A stretch of DNA of 64,000 bases from Diploscapter coronatus (taxonomy: Eukaryota > Nematoda > Chromadorea > Rhabditida > Rhabditidae), in assembly GCA_964036155.1 (NCBI GenBank), contig OZ038423.1, positions 68,091,249 to 68,155,248 of the forward strand, read 5' to 3'. This document shows, in pieces, positions 1 to 11,300 of the stretch (the first letter of the stretch is position 1; the number at the start of each line of letters is the position of its first letter). Position numbers and translations under genes: made by a program. The notes beneath the pieces are model-generated. The model did no database searches. It saw nothing but the letters and a program-made list of their open reading frames with translations, and had not been told where the DNA came from.

Positions 1-1340
1 AACTTAAATTTATTTTTGGTCAAGAATTTTTAAATTGGTACGAACAGCCGATGGTTAAAAGTGGATACTTTGAAGGTTTTATCACATTGCAACGTAAACT
101 CCCGTGAAACTTGCTTACTACTCGAAAAGTGCATGTTGGGGTGAAGTTTTGCTACTTATCTGAGACTTTAGACAATTTCTGTACGATCACCTTGGAAACG
201 ACTTTTAATCGAAAAAATGTTCTATTTTTATCCTTCGCTTCATTTCCTATTCTGGTAAACTGGTTGTTGGAAACTCTCAAATTACTCGGAAAATAGTGAA
301 TCTGGGAGATTTTAAAGTCTAAATCTAGAAAGGCCATGACAAGCTTAAGATCTTAGGCTGCAACTATGCTCTAAAGCTAAATAAGAAAAACGATCTTATT
401 TTGAAAGTCTATTATTCACCTTTCGAAACCACTAACTTTTCTTCTTTTAGGGTTTCGACTAACTTGTGAAAAAATCAAGACTGAGTCTGGAATGGAATGA
501 ATTTGGTCTAATTTCAACTGAACCTTTCCTGGGGTTGGACTTGTAGCGGCGACGATTTCAAACTATATCTCGGATTTTTCTGGGCTTCCCTGGAATTCAA
601 AGATTCAAGGATCAAAAAGGCCGATCCAGAGCTTATCTTCATATCAGATCAAGGTAGGGAATTTTATTTCCTTTCTTTTGAAAATAGAATCCTCAAAAAT
701 AAATAAATTTTGCATGCAGAGCTTGTTTGATAGCTTTTTTCCTTGAAACCTAGACAGAGATCTTGCGAAATTCATTTTTAATCTTGGAAAGTGCCTATTG
801 CCAACTCTCATTTATTTCTAAAAATTTTCAAAAATCATAAAATTCAAGTTTAAAAACATTGTTTCCGACTTTGTTTTGAACTTTTCAAAAACACGAAAGT
901 AGCTCATTTCCATAAGTTGAGAACTTTGACTACCGAAACTACTGAAAATCAGACAGAGTTGTTTCGATGTTTCTCTCGAAAGTCCACTCTCTTTTTTCCT
1001 TTTCTTTGTTGACTTTACAATTCCAGTTGAAAAGGCTCCCTGTTTTCGAACTATTTTCCTCTTTTTCCCGAGTTTCGAGCAAAACCAATGTTATGAATTT
1101 TTTCTTGAAACATTTTAGAAAATCTGCAAAATTTGATATTTTCACCGAGATAAACTTATTTATACTCTTTTCAAGCAGAGATGTATTGATAAAAGCTGTT
1201 ATTTTGATTGTTTATGAAAAATTATATATATATTTTTTTATTTTTTTTAATTTCACTAATTTTCAGCCAAAGATTTATTATCATTTTTTGAAAATGTTTA
1301 TGATTTTTAAAGACCTTTAAGATTTTTATTTTAGGCCGAA
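1..1340. other. Upstream region of HMG-CoA synthase, no supported gene
   Basis: No conserved coding sequence is visible. The longest open frame (967-1320) is low-complexity Phe/Leu/Ser-rich and looks like an AT-rich chance frame. A possible non-coding 5' exon ends with a donor-like AAG|GTAGGG near 653. A polypyrimidine acceptor (TTTTTATTTTAG, ending at 1334) lies six bases before the start codon of the next gene and could serve cis- or trans-splicing. Confidence 0.4.
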
Positions 1341-4300
1341 ATGACTGTAGAAAAAGTAGGCGTAAACGCGATTTCCTTCTACTACCCGAAAAATGTCGTT
1401 GATCAATCTGAACTGGAGAGAGTAAGCATTTTTAAAGTTTTAGTTTTACAAATATTACATGCACCGTCTCATAAACTCGTTCGATGTAAACTCGCAAATT
1501 CTTGTGAAATAAAGACATGATTCTGAAAAAATAATGCCATTGTTGAAGCTAAAATTTACGAAGAAAATTGAAAATTAAAATTTTCAGTTCGATGGTGTTG
1601 GCGAGGGCAAATACACAAAAGGCCTCGGCCAAATCGGAATGTCGTTCTGCGCCGACAACGAAGACGTCAATTCGCTCGCGCTGACGGCAACAAAACGACT
1701 TCTTGAAGATTATCAGGTATTTTTATATTTGAAAGTTTTACTTTCTTTACAACATTTTATCAGTAGAAATCCGTGATTTTTATCAGACCAAGTCTTTTCT
1801 ATCACCTAATGATATTTTCTTAGAAAGATTCCGATTTTTTTTAAAATTCAGATCGATGAAAAGAGCATCGGATGTCTGGTAGTCGGCACGGAAACGATCA
1901 TCGACAAAAGCAAAAGCGTCAAGACGATTTTGATGGATCTGTTACCGAATAATACGGACATCGAGGTTGATTTTTTGTACAATTTCTCGAAGTTTCTTTT
2001 AACCACTTCATATTTTTAAAGGGAAAATTTGAAAAATATATTTTTCCTGGAACTCATCTATTTTTTTTTGAAAATTTATACTTTTTCAACTTCATAATCC
2101 TTCAATCTTTAAAAATAAGAACTAGACGATGATTTATTTTTCGAAAATATTTGTTTTCTTTGTAGGTTTTTAATGTTTCAGGGTTGCGACGTGAAGAACG
2201 CGTGTTTCGGCGGAGTGCAGGCTCTGTTTCACGCAGTCGATTGGATTTATGCTAATTACGAATTGGAGCAGAGGAACGCGATCGTCGTTCTGACTGACAT
2301 CGCCATCTACGAGAAGGGGCCCGCTAGGTGCACGGGAGGTGAGCATTTTGGAGGATTATTCGTTCTACAAAAATCGACCTTCCGTACCATTCATCCGTCC
2401 ATTTATCTCCCCTACACAGCTTAACTCCTGATGAATTTTACAAGTCGTGACGTTGCGATATTTCCAAGTGAACTTTCACAATCGTAGAAATTCATGATTT
2501 TATGCGGTTTTTTTTTGATAATTTTGATTTAATTTTCAAATATGATAGCTTTCCTAAGCATTTGAGAAGTACAATCGATTTTTTGAGACTTATTCATTGC
2601 TTTTTGGTTTTATTTTATTCCTTCAGGAGCCGGCGCAATAGCTCTTTTGATAACTCCAAATGCAGCGATCCATTTCCAAAGACCGAGAGCCATTTTTGCC
2701 AAGAACAATTGGGACTTTTACAAGCCGATCGGTAAGTTATTTCTTCTTAGTTTTAAAAATTAAAAATATTTTTTCAGGCCACATTTCAACCGAATACCCT
2801 ATTGTCGACGGCAAAATCAGTTTGGGTTGCTATGTAGAGGCCCTTAATGCTTGCTACGATACGATGAAGGAAAAGTCCAAGAGACTTTACAAACGAGGTA
2901 ATTTTCTCTAGAATCTGATATATTGACTGAATTTTATTAAACTTCATAAATTTTCACTCTTGAATTATTTTTAGACTTTTCAATTTCTTTGCAAAAATTA
3001 CTCTTGCGAATGTTATTTTCCAGAAATTTGGTTGGACGATTTCTCCGCAGTCATGTTGCATTGTCCGTTCACGAAATTGGTCCAGAAAAGCGTCGCTCTA
3101 CTCGCTTTGAGCGACGCCAAGCAGAAACATAAAAATGGAGATCACACGGATTATGCTGGAATTGAGTAAGTTTTCAAGATAATTAACTAATTTAATAAGG
3201 TAATTAAATTATTTGGAAAAGGATCTATAAGAAAAGCAAATATTTCAATTTTCCTTGTGACTAGATTTCTTTGCATATAACTTAGACTTCCTTCAGAAAA
3301 AACGAAATCTAAGATCTTCAAAAGAAAATAACAAATTAAAATTTCAGTTTCTCGACGAAAATCTCAGTTCACGATCGAGAAACGATGACATCGCTGGTGA
3401 AGGCGTCGGGGGAAATCTGGAAAACGAAAACGGACCCCTTTTTGGTGTTCAACAAAAACATCGGCAACATGTACACGCCATCTCTGTTCGCTCAACTCAT
3501 CGCCTATCTCGGATTGCGGTAATTATAAATTTTTAATAGAATAGTTTCCTACAAGTTATTTATTTTGGATTTCCATTTTGTGAAAATCTTGAAACCTGTA
3601 TCAAAAGAATTTTTAACGAGTTCTATTTCGAAAATTTTAAATAGATTCAATTTCAGAGATCAAAATAATTCGGATCAAGAGAAACCCGAGCAACTCCTGT
3701 TTTTCGCCTACGGCAGCGGCTCGATTAGTGCGATGTTCGCGGCGACTTTGGACAGGAAAAACGCGGCTCTCGAAAATATGATCAAGGTAATGTTGAAATT
3801 GATTTCTAGGACAGCAGGACGCCATGAATGATACACGCTTTTCTACAATTAGACGGCATAGTTTTTTCATCAAATCATACCATTCTTCCGCCACATTGTA
3901 ACTGTCGATGATTTTAGATGAGCTTCACGTTTTCAAATCATATCTTGGAAAAATTCTGATTAACCAACGGACTTTGTTGGCTTATCGATTAGAAATCCTC
4001 CAACTCTAAAAATGAGAATGTTTACTTTCAGGTTTCGAAAGAAAGTCTCGAAAATTTGACGAAACGCCAGGTCCTAACTCCGCAGCAGTTTACCGACATT
4101 TTGGAGATGCGGGAACGATTTTTGCATGCTGATGGTAAGTCTATTTTTCCTTTTTTGAAAGTAACTCACTTTTTCACCCACACTATTTCACCTCAAAATT
4201 AAGTGAAATGCTCGAATTGTTGGTCGCTGAATTAATTAGCATCAGACTCCTCAAAACTTGATCCGCAAAAACCCGCAGAAAGTAGCACACCATTTCGAGA

Positions 4301-4585
4301 GAAAAAGAAACAACATGCTCTTTTCCTCACCCAATACGACACATTATTTTTTTGAATCGAGTTGCGGATCAAGTTTCGAGAAGTCGGGTGGTTAGCATTT
4401 AAAAACAACTTTCTTCATGCATTTCTATAATTTTATTTTTGGGCTTTTCCAGATTAAAGTTATTTTCAGCCCCGAAAATCCCAGAGAGTCTCTCGAAAAA
4501 CGGCATCGATTTGGCGCCTCAAAGGGCGTTTTATCTGGATCGGGTTGACGCGATGGGTCGAAGATTTTACAAATCTTTCGAGTGA
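1341..4585 (+). CDS. hmgs-1: Hydroxymethylglutaryl-CoA synthase
   Basis: Condenses acetyl-CoA with acetoacetyl-CoA to HMG-CoA, the entry step of the mevalonate pathway; the animal cytosolic form is implied because I see no targeting peptide. Eleven exons in consistent phase: 1341-1421, 1588-1716, 1852-1965, 2182-2338, 2627-2731, 2778-2897, 3024-3165, 3348-3518, 3657-3786, 4032-4134, 4470-4585, giving 455 residues. That is shorter than vertebrate enzymes (about 520), as expected for a nematode form. Catalytic elements are present: Glu in [14 protein letters not shown], the nucleophilic Cys in KNACFGG, His in [13 protein letters not shown], and the late GSGS turn. The start is the first ATG after a strong acceptor. 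The next gene lies 725 bp downstream on the same strand. Confidence 0.97.
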
Positions 4586-5309
4586 TTTCTTAAAATTTTC
4601 ACGATTGTTAGTTACTGACTCATGGAAGAGATAAATAACAGATATTACTATTTTCCGGTGAAAAATTTCACCAGCTAATACCATTTTCACCTACTCTCAC
4701 CTCCTTTTTCTGCTGTTTTCACTGAGAATAGTAAAATCGGTTATTTATGTTCGCCGTAATTTGGAAATCGCCTTTTCACGATCAGATTTTAAAAAATTAT
4801 CCTTATGAGTTCATAGAATTTCAGGGTTCGAAATATTATAGCTTTATCACTTTTTTCACTTCGAAAATTTTTATCGAATTTCAAGACTTTCTAAGTTTAC
4901 AAAGACTTATAGGCCTAGTCTCTTACGTGCTTTGACAAATTACTTTAATCGACTCTTTTCAAGATTTTTCAAAAATACAGTATCTTGTATTCTCAAGATG
5001 ATCTTCCATCTTCAAAGATACGCTATTTTTGTTTATAAAAATCTCCATATTCGAGTGTCTTAAAATCACGGTTCTTAAAATATCAGACCCAGGAGCTTCA
5101 ATATTATCCCGTTTTTCCGAGGTTGTCGAATTTGAATAAAGTGATTTTCGCATTTTCAATGCACTTCTTGAGTTGCTTGTGGAGTTCATTACCGAAAAAC
5201 GTCAGTTTTGACCAGCCGCTTTCAAACAAGCTCTACAGTAACCAGACGGACGAACCGAAAATCATCGATTTCGACCGATTCGCTCCGGAAGAAGACCGAC
5301 GGACGGAAA
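4586..5309. other. Spacer between HMG-CoA synthase and Prp39 genes
   Basis: No conserved coding sequence. The spacer is longer than the roughly 100 bp usual in C. elegans-type operons. An acceptor-like CAG ends at 5206, about 100 bp before the chosen Prp39 start. It lacks a good pyrimidine tract. Confidence 0.4.
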
Positions 5310-8300
5310 ATGACTACCAAGGAGAGAGCCAAGTCGACCAGATCCGGCACCAAATCGGAAAAGTCCACCAAAACCAAGGTAAAAACGAAAAAACGTTAAA
5401 AAAATAAAATCACCGAAATAAATAAACACCTCCCAAAATGCAAGCCTCGGAGCGTTTCGTGATTTTTTAGTTTTTCTTGAAATGTGTTGTTTTTTTCTCG
5501 AAGAATTAGTTTCTCAGTCTCCATTCTACAGATTCTGAAGGTCTACTCATAAAAATTACCCGTTTTTTATTAGTTTCACGATAAAAACCTATTTTTCCTG
5601 AAAAAATCGCCTAGCCTAAATTCCCGTTTGGTTTTATTGGTTTTTCTTGATTTTCGAAAAAAAAATCGATATTTGTTCCAGAAGGCCAAGACGGAGAGGG
5701 TACTGCAGAAGGCGAGGAAGGCGGGCGGCGGCTCGTCCATCAAAGGCATCACCGTCATTCGTCTCGACAAGCTTGAGAATGTGAGTTTGGAAGAATCATC
5801 TAAGCCGACAAGACTGACATCTGTTGTCGTTGTCAGAGGTTGAATACGCCGACGACAAAGTTTGTTGACGAGGTTTAAAGAAAACCAGAAATTGACATCC
5901 GATGAAAAATTGTCGTTTTCAAAGACCTTGCTTTTTACGATATATTCTGACATTCATTGTTGATGTCTTAGAAATAGTCTGTGACATCGACAACAAAGAA
6001 ATTATGTCGCCGTAGTTTGAGTGAGGTCAATGGTTTCAATTGACAGAACACTGCACGCTCTTTGCAGTTTTGCCAGACACCCTCCCACTTTTCATGTCCA
6101 ACAAATCCCCATTTTTCGCGATTTAATCAATTTTCATGTTATTTGTCGATAATTGCCCTAATTATCTTTTGTTTGGACAATTAGCGACAATTACCCCCAC
6201 TTTCGGTTTTTTCCTACCATTTCTTTTTACTGGAAAAAAAATTCGACCAAATTTTTTAACGAAAGATCAGTGTTCTAATCTCCCTTTCTGAGTCAACAAT
6301 TTCTCGATAACTAAGATAATTAACTAATTATCCTCTTGCAGAATTACCAGAGCGTGATGGCTCGTTCGCGGACGCGCAGTCGTTCGACCTCGTCGCACAG
6401 CTCGAGGGAGGAGGAGAACGGTCATCGTCGCGGCAGCACCAAGCGCGCCAGGAAGCGCTCCAGACCGAGGTAATTAACTAGAGATAATTAGGATAATTAA
6501 ATGAGTTAAACTACGCTAACTATTTTAATTTTAATGGAACAATAAAACGTCCATGAAAAGGAGCAAAATCTAGGAATTTCTGTAAATGTTCTGTTATAAG
6601 GCTTCCATGGTAAAAATGGTATTTTCGATAAGATTCTAAATATTTCCAAAATTTAAAAATCGCTCCCAGAACTCGCAACAAAATATTCTCAATATAAGAA
6701 AATTTCAGTCGCAGTTCGAGTCGTTCGCACTCGAGAAGTCGCTCTCGTAGCGGCTCGCAGACGCATCGCCGCGAGAAGAACAGGGAGCGCGACAGAGGCG
6801 ACAAGGCTGATCGAGCTGACAGAGACAAGGACAGGGACAGAGAGCATGGCAGGGATGCCAGGGATAGGGACAGAGACAGAGAACGCGATCGCGAGAGGGA
6901 ACGCGACAGGGAGAGGATGAGCAGGTAGGGGGTTCATTTAAAAATGGCTCTAGACTAGGCTAGAGTTATCATTAAAAAATCTGAGAAAACTAGAGAGCAT
7001 TTTTGAAAATTCGTGCACTCGATGACAAATCGTATTAGTGAATTGTAAAGTCAGAAATTAAAGTTTAAAAAACGAGCCTGATTTCAGGAGAGAGAAAAGA
7101 CGCCGGGCCAGTGGGCATGAAGGCGAGAAGCAGGACTCCGGCAGAAGCAGAAGTGGATCCAGAGACAGGTAAATTCTAAAAATCCGAATAAACATGCCCC
7201 TAAAAATCCTCTCTTCAAGTAATATAGAAAAAAGTCTGTAAACCGTCGTGAAATTTCGGATATTTGAAGGAGAAAAGAACTTGAGAAAATTTTAGTGACC
7301 GTACCCCGCTGGACAAACACGAAAACGAGCAGATCCGTGCCGCGTGGAAGGACGTCACCTCGAACAGAAGGAACTTCGACTCCTGGATGCAGCTGCTCAA
7401 CCTGGTCGATCAGGCCGTACGATTTTGTTTTTCTAATCAGACTTGTAAATTTGCATGTCTGTTTCTAATTTATTAAAACTAAAAAATTAAAGTTTAAAAG
7501 AAAGAATCGTTCAGAAAGTTTTGAAATAACTAAAATGGGTATTTTTGAAAAGTTCTGAGATTGAGAAAAACGAATATTTGTTGCAGAACGACGTGGACTC
7601 TGCGCGACTCATCTTCAACGACTTCCTGGATCGCTACCCGTATTGTTACGGCTATTGGAAGAAGTTTGCCGAGATGGAGAAGAGAAACGGGAACATGGCT
7701 GAGGCAGTTGAGGTAGGTTTCTGCAAGTTTCTCGAGCTGGAATTTAAAAATTTGATGATTTTTTTTTGTAGATTTTAGTGGTTCCCAGAGCATTCAGAAT
7801 GTTTATTTTAGAACTTCTAGAGCGCACATACAATTTCCAAAGTTAGAATTTTGCAGGTCTACGAAAGATCGGTGAACGCAATCCCGCTGTCGATCGACCT
7901 CTGGCTGGCGTTTCTGGAATTCATGAAGTCGCACGCGGACGGCGATGGAGATGCCAATCGACTCAGGAAGTAGGACAACCTTTTGTTATTCTTGAAATTA
8001 GAAGACCCAAAGAACCTTATATTTTTGAAAATACAATCTAGAACTATTTCTTTCTGAAACCTCAAGTTTTCTAACAAAAATTTAGATCAAATTGAAAAGT
8101 CATAGATATTTATCATCTCTCATGACTAGTCGGATCTTTCATTTTATTTCTTAACTAGAAGATAGTGGCTTTGTATTCTTTGAAAATACTAATTTTCAAT
8201 TTGCAGCCTCTATAACCGTGCCCTGATCACGGCCGGCCTTGAGTACAACTCGGACCGTCTGTGGGCGGATGCGATCACTTGGGAAGAGGGCCAGAGGAAT

Positions 8301-11300
8301 CTGCGCGGGGTGGCCTCCATCTACGACAGACTCATTAGGACACCTACCGCTGCCTACAAATCGCATTTTGAACGGTAGAATTGTCATTTTTGAAGATCAG
8401 TTCTCGAGTTTCCCCTTTTCTATGCTTGAGAATTTAATTTCCGTTTTTGGAAGAAGAAATGTTTCTATTCATTAAATTTTATATTTTCTCCAAAATTTTG
8501 GAGCAAAATATTGATTCTGGGAATAAAATGTTTCCAATAAAAAACAACTATTGCTTTAATTTTTTTGTTTGCAGCTACGAGGCGATCATCAACCTGAACC
8601 AGCCGAACGACCTGCTGTCAGAGGAGGAGTATGAGGAGATCCTCAGTCAGGTGCAGAAGAGCTGCAATCTGGGCATCGACCAGCTCATCACCGAGGAGGA
8701 AGTCCAGGTCCAGACCGAATCAGTGGAGGACGGCCAGGAACCCATCGTTCAGACCGTCACCAAGAAAACGGTTCGTAGTTTTCTCATTTAGAAAATATCT
8801 TTTTGAGAAACATCATCGAGTTTTTTCATATCTTTTTAGTGTAAGAATCCGTATTCTTGAATTGTGAAAATCCCATATTCGGAGGGTTGTTATCGAATTT
8901 AGGTTTTGAAAGTTGAAAATCCGAGAATTTTCTTGAAATTATTTCTATGATATTAGTTAGTTTTTGTTTAATTTCCTTGATTTTTTTTTTTGCAGCATCA
9001 CCCCGACGCGCTGATCCAGTTCCGCGTGGAAATCATCTCGCGACGCAGGAAGTGGCACCTCGACACGACCGCTCTCGTCACTGCCCGACAGCAGTTCGAG
9101 GAGCAGGTGGGGGCGGGTTTTTGAAAATTAAAAACTGATCCTTTTTCCAAAAGTCGAAAAAAATATAGTTAAAGATATTTGTTAATCTTCGACACCTCTT
9201 ATCAGAATGATTAATCCTTTGTGTGTAGATATTCCCGAATTTCTAAAGTGCCTACTTTTCTAGAAATTAAAGTAAGTTTCCAAGAAATTGCTTGATGCGT
9301 TACTTTTCCCTTGAATTATTGCGCCATCAAATGAACGAATAAAAATAGAAAAAAAACATGTTCCACGTTTTCAATAATTTGCAAAATTTCATTGGAAGGG
9401 CTGAGTTTTGGCAAAAATTCCAAATTGTTCCAGATCAAGCGTCCGTATTTCCACGTGAAGCCGCTGGAGAAGTCGCAGCTGCGCAACTGGAACGCCTACC
9501 TGGACTTCGAGATCGAGCAGGGCGACAAGCAGCGCGCCAAGGTGCTCTTCGAGCGATGCCTCATCGCCTGCGCACTCTATGAGGATTTCTGGATGAAGGT
9601 TAGGCTTTTTTAAAATGCTTTGTCTTTTTGAAAATTTCCTCGGCTAAAGTTATAATGAAAACTAATTTTCTGAATTCCAGAAAAACTTGGGCTGCTACTA
9701 TTTCTTAATTTTCTTTCATTAAAAAGAATGCATTAAAGATAGAGCAATTCTTTTCATTCCAATTCATTTTGAAACGTAACAGTTCCTTTAAAAATCTAAA
9801 TTGCAATAAAATTAAGATTTTTTCTTAACTTGAACAGAAAAAAATCAAGAACCAGAGCCAAAACCAACGTCTTTTATTTTCAGTACGCTCGCTGGATTTG
9901 GAAGGTGGAGTCGTCCGATTCGAACGCGCGATGCATCTACCGCAGAGCCATTCAATCACTGCCGCGACGCGTCAACCTGCGCCTGGCCTATTCGGCCTTC
10001 GAAGAGGCACTCGGTAGGGACTCCCAACACTCGGAAAAGGCTCCATAGGGGACTCCAAACTACGCCAAAAAGACCTCCCCAAAGGCTTGCCGCTCATGGA
10101 CACGCGCCCCCTCGCAAGATGATAGAAACACATATCTCAACAACGTAGACGTAACCGTTTTTGATCTGCAAATCTAATCACATTTCATATGTGTCATTCA
10201 TATGCGATGATCTCACAACGAATATGACATGCTCTTAAAATGTTATATGTACGCCAGAAAGGCAGGCTTTGAAATTTTGAAGAAATAAGATTTTTTACGT
10301 TTTCGATACGTTTTTGAACGAAATTAAAAGACGACTTTGATTTGATATTAAGATGAAAGAAAGGTAAGTGAATGACATTAACAAAATTGAAAATTAACCA
10401 TAAAATGCCCCTGGAAGCAGAAATCTATCCGCTGATAGAGGTAGGATAAAGATTAACATATCTTGAAAGCTCATAATCCGAAATCTGGTCCGGATATAAA
10501 TCGGAGAGCTCTATCATGCCTCGACCCCTGAGAAATGGAAATGAACGAACGATAAAATAGTAATGGTAGTTTTAGTCCATTTCAAACGCGCGAGAATTTC
10601 GACTGCACACTTCAAAATCGCAACTTTGAGATATGACGCTTTTTGGCTATTCTACGCATTTTTGTCCGTAATGCTATGATGCAGCACCATTGGGAGAACA
10701 TCAATTTAGGAGGCATTCCGAGTGATTGCTATCAGACTTGCAAGTAAATAACCGCAACCACGGTTGCGGCGCGGTTTCGGTTGTGGTCTCAAGACTGCGG
10801 TACGGTTGCGATTGGTAGTTTTTAGAAAAAGTTGCAAGTCTGATGGCTATTCTTTAGTAGAACTACTAGTATAACTTTGATTTTTTCGAGCTAAATTTTC
10901 GAAAATGTCCTATTTTGCAGGGTTAATTATAATGTCCCAAACACAGAGATTGTTAGGGCTATCCTCCCACCACTTTTCGATAAGATATAAAAGCATCGTA
11001 TTGTGATGTTTGCAGGTGACTACTCGAAGGCGCTGTCGGTCCTGGAGACGTTCAACAAGAAGTACGCCGGGTACGCGACCGTCCAGATCCGCATCATCGG
11101 CGTGCACCGCAGGCGGGCTGAAATGGAGAAGTCAGTATTACCGTAATCATCGATGAAAATAATGGGCGGTACCTAATTTGTATAGCAGCTGCTAAATGCC
11201 CACTTGACGAACCCCTGTTGTTAGAGATAGGGAGCGGAGATGGGGTACGGCGAAGTAGCGTGGGAAAAGAAAGGAGTCGTCAGACTGTCATTTAGTAGTT

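Noticed and set aside
967..1320. 117-residue open frame upstream of HMG-CoA synthase
   Set aside because: Low-complexity Phe/Leu/Ser sequence in AT-rich DNA, overlapped by an equally long frame on the other strand, with no splice link to the next gene.
2173..2911. Separate small open frames across 2.2-2.9 kb
   Set aside because: They are single exons of HMG-CoA synthase read through into introns, not independent genes.
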